NCBI GenBank assembly: GCA_003554965.1
Contig: PWHR01000085.1
Location: 62,001-126,000, forward strand
Length of the DNA: 64,000 bases
From: Thermoplasmata archaeon
GTDB lineage: Archaea; Thermoplasmatota; Thermoplasmata; Halarchaeoplasmatales; Halarchaeoplasmataceae
Direction: 5' to 3'
The notes beneath the pieces were generated by a model. The model had not been told where the DNA came from. It saw only the letters and a list, made by a program, of their open reading frames with translations, and searched no databases. How positions within the stretch are numbered: position 1 is the stretch's first letter; each line of letters opens with the position of its first letter. The translations under genes were made by a program, and so were the position numbers. Of the stretch, positions 35,194-42,806 are shown in pieces.

Positions 35194-36051
35194 ATGTCGC
35201 AAGAACCAAAAAGAAGAACTATAAACAGGAGAAAAAATGTCGATCGATCTGAAGAAGGAGTCGCTACCACAGTTGGTACAATAATGGCCCTGTTGGTATT
35301 TTTGAGTCTATTATCTTTGGTGGTTCAGCAGTATATACCTGTGTGGATAGAGGACAACGAAGCATATCACATGGGGGATGTCCAGAGCCAGTTTGCGAAC
35401 ATGAAAAGCGGCATAGATAACTTGGTATTAACGGAACAGCGAGGGTTCCCCAGCTACAATTCCATAAACTTGGGAACTGAAGGTATACCTCTTTTCGCTG
35501 ATAGCACTCCTGGTGTACTCAGACACAGTTCCGGCTTTGGAGAAGATGGAGATGGTATGCGCATAAGTTGGGCTGTAAACGGAGAGGAAATCGTACACGA
35601 GAGCACCGGAAACATATCTTTAGAAGCACAAAATAGGTACTTTGAAGAACAGACAGTGATATATGAACATGGTGCTATACTTCTAGATCAGGCAGAAGGA
35701 GGAGTCATGAGAGCAAGACCCCATATCACCATAGAAGGTGGTGCGATCAGATTAACCATGATAAGCTTAGAAGGGAGCAATCGTCCGGTAGGAGGATCCG
35801 GTACAGTAGGCCTTACGGTAGAGCTAGCTTCGTTGGATAGGGATTCAGTAGATGAACCCGAAGACTTCAATTTCGAGTTAACAACTGCATATCCGGAGAT
35901 TTGGAAAGATTATTTTGAAAACGAGACCGATCTAGAGAATATCGATATTGATGGTAGTAGATTGACCCTCATTGATGGGGAAAATGACGATTATAATGTT
36001 GACGAAGTAGAAATAACAAGAGCTAGATTCGTGGTCGACATCGACGCATGA
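35194..36051 (+). CDS. Type IV pilin-like secreted protein
   Basis: A 285-residue protein with a charged cytosolic start (RRTINRRKNVDRSEEG) and then one hydrophobic helix, VATTVGTIMALLVFLSLLSLV, at about residues 26-46. This is the layout of archaeal class III (prepilin) signals, where the helix is kept and forms the filament core. The remaining 235 residues are predicted extracellular and rich in beta structure (HGAILLDQAEGGVMRARP). It ends the ATPase-TadC-TadC-ATPase operon 13 bp downstream of the second ATPase, as expected for a substrate or minor pilin. No prepilin peptidase gene is in the window. Confidence 0.75.
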   Translation: MSQEPKRRTINRRKNVDRSEEGVATTVGTIMALLVFLSLLSLVVQQYIPVWIEDNEAYHMGDVQSQFANMKSGIDNLVLTEQRGFPSYNSINLGTEGIPLFADSTPGVLRHSSGFGEDGDGMRISWAVNGEEIVHESTGNISLEAQNRYFEEQTVIYEHGAILLDQAEGGVMRARPHITIEGGAIRLTMISLEGSNRPVGGSGTVGLTVELASLDRDSVDEPEDFNFELTTAYPEIWKDYFENETDLENIDIDGSRLTLIDGENDDYNVDEVEITRARFVVDIDA

Positions 36052-36172
36052 AATCTCTAAGGATCACAATCCTATTCTCTTTTGTTTTTCAATAAATATA
36101 TAAAATAATCTGCACTCACTAATATCTGAAAAAAATTTATCGCAACTAGTTAAAGGGCCTTAAATTGATATC

Positions 36173-36340
36173 TCAGTGATCTTTTGCCCAGCTGTAGTCT
36201 CTCCTTTTGGCGGAGTTCCCAAATCCACAGGAGGCGCAGTAGCCCTTTTTGACATTATAGGCTTTCTTTCCACATCTCCTACATGGGATGTGAGTTTTTC
36301 CTGAAGATTTTTTCCCTTTAGCTGGAGTTCCTTTACTCAT
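36173..36340 (-). CDS. rpl37e: Ribosomal protein L37e
   Basis: A short frame of 55 codons encoding the zinc-ribbon ribosomal protein L37e. It begins [19 protein letters not shown] and contains [19 protein letters not shown], giving two CxxC pairs for zinc, followed by [17 protein letters not shown]. It lies 10 bp downstream of the LSm gene on the same strand, the lsm-rpl37e pairing conserved in archaea. Confidence 0.95.
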   Translation of the reverse strand: MSKGTPAKGKKSSGKTHIPCRRCGKKAYNVKKGYCASCGFGNSAKRRDYSWAKDH

Positions 36341-36350
36341 ATATATCCCT

Positions 36351-36578
36351 CTATGGTGACACGTAAACTACGTTGTCTCCTCTTACTAATGCTTTATCCA
36401 TCTCTCTGACCTTTTCTCCGTCTATGAATTCTTTAACGTCCTTCATCACTAGATTCAGATGTGCGTCGTAGCCGTTCAGCTTCCCTCTATACTCTTTATT
36501 GTATCTCAATTCGACTATCACGTTGTTGCCAAGATTTCTGTTCAAGACCGTTAAAGGTCTATTATCTGTTTGAGCCAT
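36351..36578 (-). CDS. Sm-like archaeal protein (LSm)
   Basis: A 75-residue Sm-fold protein that forms heptameric rings binding U-rich RNA. Sm1 is visible as [26 protein letters not shown], quoted in parts as [15 protein letters not shown] and [13 protein letters not shown]; Sm2 is [13 protein letters not shown]. The length and both motifs match archaeal SmAP1. It is cotranscribed with rpl37e. Confidence 0.95.
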   Translation of the reverse strand: MAQTDNRPLTVLNRNLGNNVIVELRYNKEYRGKLNGYDAHLNLVMKDVKEFIDGEKVREMDKALVRGDNVVYVSP

Positions 36579-36661
36579 CGGAAGCTTATCTACTACACAT
36601 ACTTAAATCTAATGCTTCGTTCGATCTACAAATGTACTGTTTTGATTGAATTATCTCGAGG

Positions 36662-37426
36662 TCACTCTGGAACGAGAGTTCCTGAAAATCCCTGCCATGC
36701 TAGGGCGGATTTAGCTACTAGGCTCAGGATTATGTACATCCTTTCCCCGTAGAGATAATCGCGCCAGGGTCCTATTTTCTTGTACTGCAATACTTGGTTC
36801 AATGCGAAGATATTGAAGAAAATCGCTATCGAAATAAAGATCCCTATCACGAAGTTCGGCACATCAACAGGAGATTCCGCGGCCGCTGTCAACAAGCGCA
36901 TGGCGATAGCTATCCATGGAGCTATCCCTGCTATGCAGCCGAATATAAATGGTGACCAGCGTACTTTTTTAGTTTTCTGATTATATGCTTCCATCAACCA
37001 TCCAAAGAGTATCATCGATGCGTTGACGATGAAAAGAACGATCAAGAATGCGAAATCTGTGATACCAACCAACATGGCTATAACAATGATCATCAGCGAG
37101 CTGCTGAAGGAATACTCTATCCATCTAGCCTTGTTGATGTGGTTTTTTAGATTATCTACGTACCAATCATATGCAAATGTTGAAACTACGAAGTGGGCTA
37201 TAGCGGAAAGGAAAAGGAAAGCCGCCACAGTCGGCCCTATCTGTAGTTCGAACAAAGTTTGCGTCCCCATCTCCTCAGTACCGGGGGGGCCTTTCATCCA
37301 ACTGTTGGTTACGGCGATCGAAAAATCCGTACTCAAGTACACCATTAGTACACCTTGAATGAAGTGAAGTACAGCCATAAATCCATTGAATCTTCTCAAC
37401 TTCTGAAATTTTTCTGCATCTGACAT
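36662..37426 (-). CDS. Heliorhodopsin
   Basis: A 254-residue seven-helix retinal protein of the heliorhodopsin family, distinct from type-1 rhodopsins and inserted with the opposite orientation (N-terminus in the cytosol). The Schiff-base Lys239 is in SLVAKSALAWQGFSGT and the counterion Glu104 in RWIEYSFSSSLMI. The two cavity histidines correspond to His21 (LHFIQGVLM) and His78 (AIAHFVVS). Other hallmarks are FIFGCIAGIAPWI and NQVLQYKKIGPWRDYLYGER. Known heliorhodopsins photocycle slowly and do not pump ions; their role (sensing, enzyme regulation) is unsettled. The start at 37426 has GAGGGAG just upstream. I see no carotenoid cleavage (retinal-making) gene nearby; the neighbours are an LSm operon and a carbamoyltransferase. 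Confidence 0.96.
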   Translation of the reverse strand: MSDAEKFQKLRRFNGFMAVLHFIQGVLMVYLSTDFSIAVTNSWMKGPPGTEEMGTQTLFELQIGPTVAAFLFLSAIAHFVVSTFAYDWYVDNLKNHINKARWIEYSFSSSLMIIVIAMLVGITDFAFLIVLFIVNASMILFGWLMEAYNQKTKKVRWSPFIFGCIAGIAPWIAIAMRLLTAAAESPVDVPNFVIGIFISIAIFFNIFALNQVLQYKKIGPWRDYLYGERMYIILSLVAKSALAWQGFSGTLVPE

Positions 37427-37458
37427 GGTCTCCCTCTAACAAAGTAAATGAGATTACA

Positions 37459-37469
37459 ATATATATAAT
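37459..37469 (-). promoter_or_regulatory. TATA box of the heliorhodopsin gene
   Basis: On the minus strand the sequence reads ATTATATATATTG (complement of about 37457-37469), about 35 bp before the ATG at 37426. This is the usual archaeal spacing for a short leader of about 10-15 nt that includes the GAGGGAG ribosome binding site. The heliorhodopsin gene therefore appears to have its own promoter and not to be cotranscribed with the carbamoyltransferase. Confidence 0.5.
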
Positions 37470-37477
37470 TTTCTAAA

Positions 37478-39115
37478 TTAGAATTCCTTTATCAAAAAAT
37501 CTTCTATCAATAACGAATCCAGACCTATCTTGTTAAAAGAACGGAGTGCCTCTCCAGGTCTGCAGACTATCGGTTCACCATGGAGGTTAAAACTCGTGTT
37601 TAGAACCGCTCCTATCTGCGTTCTTTCTTTGAAAGAATCGATTATATCATAATAGGGTTCATTATCCTCTCTCTCGATTATCTGGGGTCTGCAGGTACCA
37701 TCTACGTGTGCCGCTCCCTTAAGATCATTTTCACCTCTTTCAGTCAAGTGGTAGGACATGGTCATGAACTTGTTTGGATCTGGTTCCTGAAGATAGGTAT
37801 GCATAAAACTCCTTAAGATGGTAGGAGAAAAGGGTTGAAAAGGTTCTCTACCGAGTCTTTCGTTCAATTCATCCCGTAGTTCTTCACTTGAAGGATCCAT
37901 CACTATGGACCTATTCCCTAAGGCTCTTGGGCCATATTCCATCCTGCCTTGAAAAAGACCGATGAACTTACCTCCTTCGAGAAGCTCTGCCACTTTTTCA
38001 GGCTCATCCTTCAACTTCTCGTAAACGAACCCTTCTTCTTTCAGGATAGATTCTATATCTTTTGAGAGGAACTTTGGTCCTGAAAGAACACTGTTGAGAT
38101 CACTCTTCCAATCCCAACGGATCTTTCTCTTATCTAATCTCGCCTTAACTTGAAGTGCCGCTCCTAAAGCTAAACCCCCATCGCCCATGTGAGGGAAGAT
38201 CCAGTATTCAGGGAATTCTTTTTTGATCACTTTGTTGGCTTTAACGTTCTGAGCTACACCTCCTACGAAACATACTCTTTTCTTGAATTCATCCTGTATC
38301 ATTTCACTTTTTTTTATATTCTCACACCATTCTTCCAACATATTTTCTAGGTGGTGCTGGGCAGAGCCGGCTATCTTTACCGCAGTATCCCAAAGCTCGT
38401 GATCTTTCTTACCACTTCTCAGAACGTTTGAGCACTCTTTTTTTCGTTTCAGTGGAAAACCTGTTTTTTCGGAAAGTTTTTTGACCGATCCTGATCCAGT
38501 GACCTCTAAGTGGTTCTTGAAACCCAGTCCGCTGACTTCTATACAGTCCTCAAATCCAAAATCGTCTTCACCCTGATGATAACCGCTCAAAGCCATGATC
38601 TTCCCCTCATGCCGCATAGGTACGAAACCCAGCATCTCAGTGATAGAGGCGTAGAAATCTCCCACAGAATCCAAGTAGGACGATTCTGCGATCTTTTTTA
38701 GCTCACCATCATCGCCTATAAAAACAGCGGAGGAGACCCCGTCGCCTGCTGCATCGATAGTTAGCACAAGACACTTTTTCCATCCTGAAGTGAAATAGGC
38801 TCCTGCGGAATGAGCTAGATGGTGATGGACCGTCAAGAGCTCGGTTTCCGGTTCTCCTATGATCTCTTTTATACATTTTTTGAGCTGGAGCAATCGTTTT
38901 TTCTTTCGATAGATACCCGCTGCAGCGACCAGATCGATATCTGCAGGATCAGTAGAAGAGAGTTCTAACACCTCTTTTATGGATCTTTTTGGAAAACCTC
39001 TATGGTACTTCTCTCTGCTCAAACGTTCTTCGTTCACCGCATGTATCTCATCGTCCTTTATCAGAGCGGCGCCGGCGTCGTGGCCGTCGTGTATTCCAAG
39101 TATAGTTACCATCAT
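37478..39115 (-). CDS. Carbamoyltransferase, NodU/CmcH family
   Basis: A 545-residue enzyme of the NodU/CmcH/TobZ family, which transfers carbamoyl from carbamoyl phosphate via carbamoyl-adenylate to hydroxyl groups of sugars or secondary metabolites. The N-terminal Kae1-like domain has TILGIHDGHDAGAALI and the metal site HHHLAHSAGAYF. Further on are GGVAQNVKANKVI and, in the C-terminal YrdC-like part, EYGPRALGNRSIVMDP and PFSPTIL. The frame extends upstream to 39166, but the TATA box (39131-39142) would lie inside it, so I start at the ATG at 39115 (leaderless). No glycosyltransferase or biosynthetic cluster surrounds it, so the acceptor (perhaps a surface glycan) is unknown. Confidence 0.88.
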   Translation of the reverse strand: MMVTILGIHDGHDAGAALIKDDEIHAVNEERLSREKYHRGFPKRSIKEVLELSSTDPADIDLVAAAGIYRKKKRLLQLKKCIKEIIGEPETELLTVHHHLAHSAGAYFTSGWKKCLVLTIDAAGDGVSSAVFIGDDGELKKIAESSYLDSVGDFYASITEMLGFVPMRHEGKIMALSGYHQGEDDFGFEDCIEVSGLGFKNHLEVTGSGSVKKLSEKTGFPLKRKKECSNVLRSGKKDHELWDTAVKIAGSAQHHLENMLEEWCENIKKSEMIQDEFKKRVCFVGGVAQNVKANKVIKKEFPEYWIFPHMGDGGLALGAALQVKARLDKRKIRWDWKSDLNSVLSGPKFLSKDIESILKEEGFVYEKLKDEPEKVAELLEGGKFIGLFQGRMEYGPRALGNRSIVMDPSSEELRDELNERLGREPFQPFSPTILRSFMHTYLQEPDPNKFMTMSYHLTERGENDLKGAAHVDGTCRPQIIEREDNEPYYDIIDSFKERTQIGAVLNTSFNLHGEPIVCRPGEALRSFNKIGLDSLLIEDFLIKEF

Positions 39116-39130
39116 GCTCAAATGAAATAC

Positions 39131-39142
39131 CACATAAATATC
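39131..39142 (-). promoter_or_regulatory. TATA box of the carbamoyltransferase gene
   Basis: The minus strand reads GATATTTATGTG, about 20-25 bp before the paired ATGs at 39115 and 39112. This fits a leaderless transcript and decides between the possible starts. Confidence 0.45.
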
Positions 39143-39240
39143 CTTTACCTTTCTCTGTTTAAACATGAGAAAAAATTAATATAAGGTATTACTTACTTTT
39201 CAAGGGAGAATATATTCACTGAGAAGAGGGAGCATAAAAG

Positions 39241-40431
39241 ATGGATAAGCTCAAAGTGATCGTAGTCGTTATCATATTGGTTGCAGCGGTATTTTCAGCG
39301 ATCATAGTGGATGGATCAACCAGGCAGCATCCAAGTGAAGTGGTTTGGCAACGAAGAAGAATTGATGACTATTCGATAAATGACCAGGGCGCATTTTCAA
39401 TATCTGAGAATGTAATGTTTGTAGGGGCTAGGAGCTTTCCAGAAAGGATGGCTCGCGATGAACTTGTCATAGCGGTGGACATGGACGAGAACGAATTGCT
39501 TTGGAATCATAGTCATCATGAACCGACATCTAGGATATTTTCGGTCTGTTCCAATGAGGATAAGGTATTCAGCAGCTGCCACAGCGGCCAAATCATAGCA
39601 GCCGATATAGAAACTGGAGAACTGATCTGGAATTATACACACCCTGCTGATTATACTCTTTCATGGGCTATACAAAGCACAGAAGAAAGAGTCTATACCG
39701 GTTGGAGGCATAGTGAACTGATCGCTTTCGACGAAGAGACCGGAGAAATCATGTGGAATCATACACTGCATCAGGATGATATTCTCGATATCTATGTAGA
39801 GGATGATGTGGTCTACACCGCCTCAGAAAAGGTGATGGCCACGGATGCAGAAACAGGTGATGAATTATGGACATATTCGCTTCAAAACGGAGAACCAGCG
39901 AGAGTTTTTGTGAAAGAGACAACTCTCTATATCGGTTCTACTGAGGGCGAATTGATCGCCTATGATCTAGAAAAAGAGGAGAGAATTTGGAGTTCTTCAC
40001 ATCACGATGATAATGATGATTGGATAACCTCTATCACCTCGATCGATGGAGGCAACGGAAAAGTATACACTGGCTCTGGGGGCCCATCAGTTATCGCAGT
40101 CGACGCTGAAGATGGTGAGAAAATTTGGGATCATCAATATCATGGAGAATATACCGGGGGTTCATCGCCACATATTGCCGGTATAGAAGTTGTTGAAGAT
40201 GAGATATACAGCGCTTGTGGAGCAAGACGTATGATAGTAGTGGAAGACGAAGGTGGCATTACAACAGGTGTTTCTAGAACCTTTAGCATAATTTCATCGG
40301 CTATTTCAACCGTTCTTGCTGATTACTGGTTCCCCACCCTTCTTATAGCTGTAGCTGTAGGCGGGGTGATAGCATTGATCGTTGGAGAGGACAAAATAGA
40401 TTTTGGTGGTAAAGGCCCAAATACTAGGTAA
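39241..40431 (+). CDS. Membrane-anchored PQQ-type beta-propeller protein
   Basis: A 396-residue exported protein. The N-terminal signal anchor is VIVVVIILVAAVFSAIIVDG (about 6-25), and a second hydrophobic helix near the C-terminus (WFPTLLIAVAVGGVIALIV) is followed by a short charged tail. Between them are PQQ-like propeller blades with the recurring A-x-D-x-E/D-T-G-E-x-x-W pattern: ADIETGELIWNYTH, FDEETGEIMWNHTL, TDAETGDELWTYSL and VDAEDGEKIWDHQYH. Such propellers without dehydrogenase residues are usually scaffolds or BamB-like. Role unknown. It is divergent from the carbamoyltransferase gene. Confidence 0.82.
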   Translation: MDKLKVIVVVIILVAAVFSAIIVDGSTRQHPSEVVWQRRRIDDYSINDQGAFSISENVMFVGARSFPERMARDELVIAVDMDENELLWNHSHHEPTSRIFSVCSNEDKVFSSCHSGQIIAADIETGELIWNYTHPADYTLSWAIQSTEERVYTGWRHSELIAFDEETGEIMWNHTLHQDDILDIYVEDDVVYTASEKVMATDAETGDELWTYSLQNGEPARVFVKETTLYIGSTEGELIAYDLEKEERIWSSSHHDDNDDWITSITSIDGGNGKVYTGSGGPSVIAVDAEDGEKIWDHQYHGEYTGGSSPHIAGIEVVEDEIYSACGARRMIVVEDEGGITTGVSRTFSIISSAISTVLADYWFPTLLIAVAVGGVIALIVGEDKIDFGGKGPNTR

Positions 40432-40500
40432 GGATCGGACATTATGCTATTCTATAGATTTCCAGTAGTATAATATACTCCCACCTTAGTTCTCATAACG

Positions 40501-41277
40501 ATGAAAAGAACACTGATCACCGCGGGCATCCATGGAAACGAGATAGGCTCAGTTCTGATAGCTCGTGAAATAAAAGGATGGATAGAAAGCAGAGGTATAG
40601 AAGAAGTAGAAGTCCTACCTAATGTAAATCTAGAGGCTGTCGAGCATAAACAGAGAAAAAATCCCTTAGATGATAAAGATCTGAACCGTATTTTTCCCGG
40701 AAAGGAGAACGGAACTACTTCGGAGCGCAGAGCTCATAGACTTTTTGAGAAGGCGAAGGAGTTCGATAGACTCATCGATCTTCACACCTATGGAGATGAT
40801 AGCTGGTGTATTCCTTATATGCTTACTGATCTGAACCAAGACTATAACAGAAAGTTGTGTGAAAGAGTAGGTTTGAAAACAGCTGTTCAAACACGGGGTA
40901 CAGATTCACAGCTCTTTTTGGAAACATCAAATATAGGCATACCTTCCATGATCATAGAGGCCGGAGGTGCCCAGAGGTATCGTGAGGAGCTTGAAGAGGT
41001 CAAAAAAACAATGATCGATCTGTTAACAGCTAAAAAAACTTCTTCAGAGAAACCGTCGCCAAAATACTTTGAACATTATGATAGGAAGAGATCGAGCATA
41101 GAGGGATACTTTGAACCGGTGAAAGAACCGGGAGACGAGGTAAAAAATGAAGAAGTCCTAGGTACTATAGATGGAGAAGAGATCAGAGCTGATTTTTCTG
41201 GACTTATACTGGGTATGAAAGAATCTAGCAGTTACGATCCGGAAGAAGAAAGTATTGCAGCCATAGCTAAAAAGTGA
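40501..41277 (+). CDS. Succinylglutamate desuccinylase/aspartoacylase family hydrolase
   Basis: A 258-residue zinc hydrolase of the AstE/AspA family (M14-like fold). The first zinc site is ITAGIHGNEIGSVLIA (His and Glu), then DLNRIFPGK with the substrate-binding Asn-Arg, and LIDLHTYGDDSWCIPY with the second zinc His. The catalytic Glu lies in PSMIIEAGG. The C-terminal beta domain is present. Substrates in the family are N-acyl amino acids; the specific one is not readable. A TATA-like AGTATAATATAC lies about 30 bp before the ATG, so the message is probably leaderless. It converges on the DHH gene with only 2 bp between the stops. Confidence 0.85.
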   Translation: MKRTLITAGIHGNEIGSVLIAREIKGWIESRGIEEVEVLPNVNLEAVEHKQRKNPLDDKDLNRIFPGKENGTTSERRAHRLFEKAKEFDRLIDLHTYGDDSWCIPYMLTDLNQDYNRKLCERVGLKTAVQTRGTDSQLFLETSNIGIPSMIIEAGGAQRYREELEEVKKTMIDLLTAKKTSSEKPSPKYFEHYDRKRSSIEGYFEPVKEPGDEVKNEEVLGTIDGEEIRADFSGLILGMKESSSYDPEEESIAAIAKK

Positions 41278-41279
41278 TT

Positions 41280-42698
41280 TCAGTTCAATTGGGAGTCGAT
41301 CTTCTTTTCGACTTCATTCAAAAATTCTTCTTCTTTACCGTGGGGTATCAAGGCCCCTGCGGCTATATCATGACCTCCTCCTTCTCCGCCAACTTCTTCA
41401 GAACATTCAGACATGACAGAAGAAAGGTCTAAACCTTTTTGGACTAGCTGTTTGGTGCCTCTAGAAGAAACTTTAACTCCCTCTCTATCATCAGAATTCG
41501 CAAAGGCAAAGATGGGTAATCTCTTATCAGCATCTCCAGAACTCAATATCATGCCGGCTACCGTTCCGACCACTGTATCTGGAATACGATCTTCCCCATG
41601 GAAGAACTGTATGTTTTCTCCCTCTTCGATCCCGATAGATTCAACGTAATCTAAACAATCAACGAGTACCTTCTGATGACCCGCCAACAGCTTCATCGCT
41701 TCATCCAAGTATTCATCTCTATCTCCTAAACAAACATGCAATCCTATCTCAGCCTTATCGTACCTTCCACATGAATTCAAAAGAGTAGAGAATTCCTTTG
41801 CCTGACGCAGCATGGTTCCTTTCTCCTCCTCAGTAAGAATGTATATCTCGCCGATAAGCGATTCAACGTTTTCTGTAGAATAACCTCTTCTTAACATCCT
41901 CTTCGCCAACTCTGATAGTATGGTCCTTTTTTCTTCCTTTGAGAGATCATACCATTTTCTCCATTCTCCATCTTTTTTCAGTTCAATATCGTTCTCGACC
42001 AAAAAATTCACGCAGTTGGACTCCTCTCCGGTCAAGCCTGGAAGTATAGGATTCGATGCGTATTCTAGAACTTTATGTAAGGGTCTGCTTTCTAATCCAT
42101 ATAGTGTAGTATCGACTCTCTTTGAAATGACCCCTTCATCAACCGCTTCTCTAAGTATTTCCCTGTTCTTACCAATCAGTTTCCCCTTTTCAGAAGTCTG
42201 AAGATCTCCAACGGCTCCTATAACAGCCAATTTACTCAGATCTCTGTTCTTATCGCTCATCTCCTTTGCAACGAGGTAAGTGGTACCTGAACCTGAGATC
42301 TCCTTAGCTCCATCCAATCCAAAATTGTGTGGATTCAACTCCAATGCTTTGCGGCAGTAACTCAGAATGTTGCCCCGGTCTTCCAGTTTTGGAGTGAGAG
42401 TACTGTTCCCTGGTTCATGGTGATCTGTTATGACACAATCTAAACTTTCTAGTGAGGAAATCTGGCCGCTTCCCAGGTCGGTGAACCATATCAATCCTTG
42501 GTCATCTGCTTTGATCTCTTCGATCTTGCTTTCATCTAACTGTTTGATGAATTCTACGCTTACATCTATTCCGGCTCTATCTAATGCCTTATAAGCGATC
42601 CCAGCAGATGTTATACCATCAGCGTCGATGTGAGAAATTATGTGAACGTTATTTTCTGAAAGCAGTTTTTCTGCTATAGTTTTAGCTTTTTTCTTCAC
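41280..42698 (-). CDS. RecJ-like DHH-family nuclease
   Basis: A 472-residue DHH phosphoesterase of the archaeal RecJ/GAN group, single-strand exonucleases that in several archaea bind GINS at the replication fork. Motif I is HIISHIDADGITSAGIAYKA, motif III is DCVITDHHEPGN, and the DHHA1 domain ends GGEGGGHDIAAGALIP. The protein starts at GTG (42698) and has a short linker between the two domains. Its length fits GAN-type proteins. A role in DNA repair or replication is family knowledge; binding to GINS is inference. Confidence 0.88.
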   Translation of the reverse strand: MKKKAKTIAEKLLSENNVHIISHIDADGITSAGIAYKALDRAGIDVSVEFIKQLDESKIEEIKADDQGLIWFTDLGSGQISSLESLDCVITDHHEPGNSTLTPKLEDRGNILSYCRKALELNPHNFGLDGAKEISGSGTTYLVAKEMSDKNRDLSKLAVIGAVGDLQTSEKGKLIGKNREILREAVDEGVISKRVDTTLYGLESRPLHKVLEYASNPILPGLTGEESNCVNFLVENDIELKKDGEWRKWYDLSKEEKRTILSELAKRMLRRGYSTENVESLIGEIYILTEEEKGTMLRQAKEFSTLLNSCGRYDKAEIGLHVCLGDRDEYLDEAMKLLAGHQKVLVDCLDYVESIGIEEGENIQFFHGEDRIPDTVVGTVAGMILSSGDADKRLPIFAFANSDDREGVKVSSRGTKQLVQKGLDLSSVMSECSEEVGGEGGGHDIAAGALIPHGKEEEFLNEVEKKIDSQLN

Positions 42699-42806
42699 GG
42701 TCTTTGTTTAAGATGAGATGATAAATAAATCTATTCCCCTAGAAGTTTTTGTAAAAATTTACTACGACAATCAAAAAATTTCTTATAGTATACCTTTCTA
42801 ATAAAT

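Noticed and set aside
37023-37358. Plus-strand frame opposite heliorhodopsin
   Set aside because: Hydrophobic antisense shadow of transmembrane helices; no start signal.
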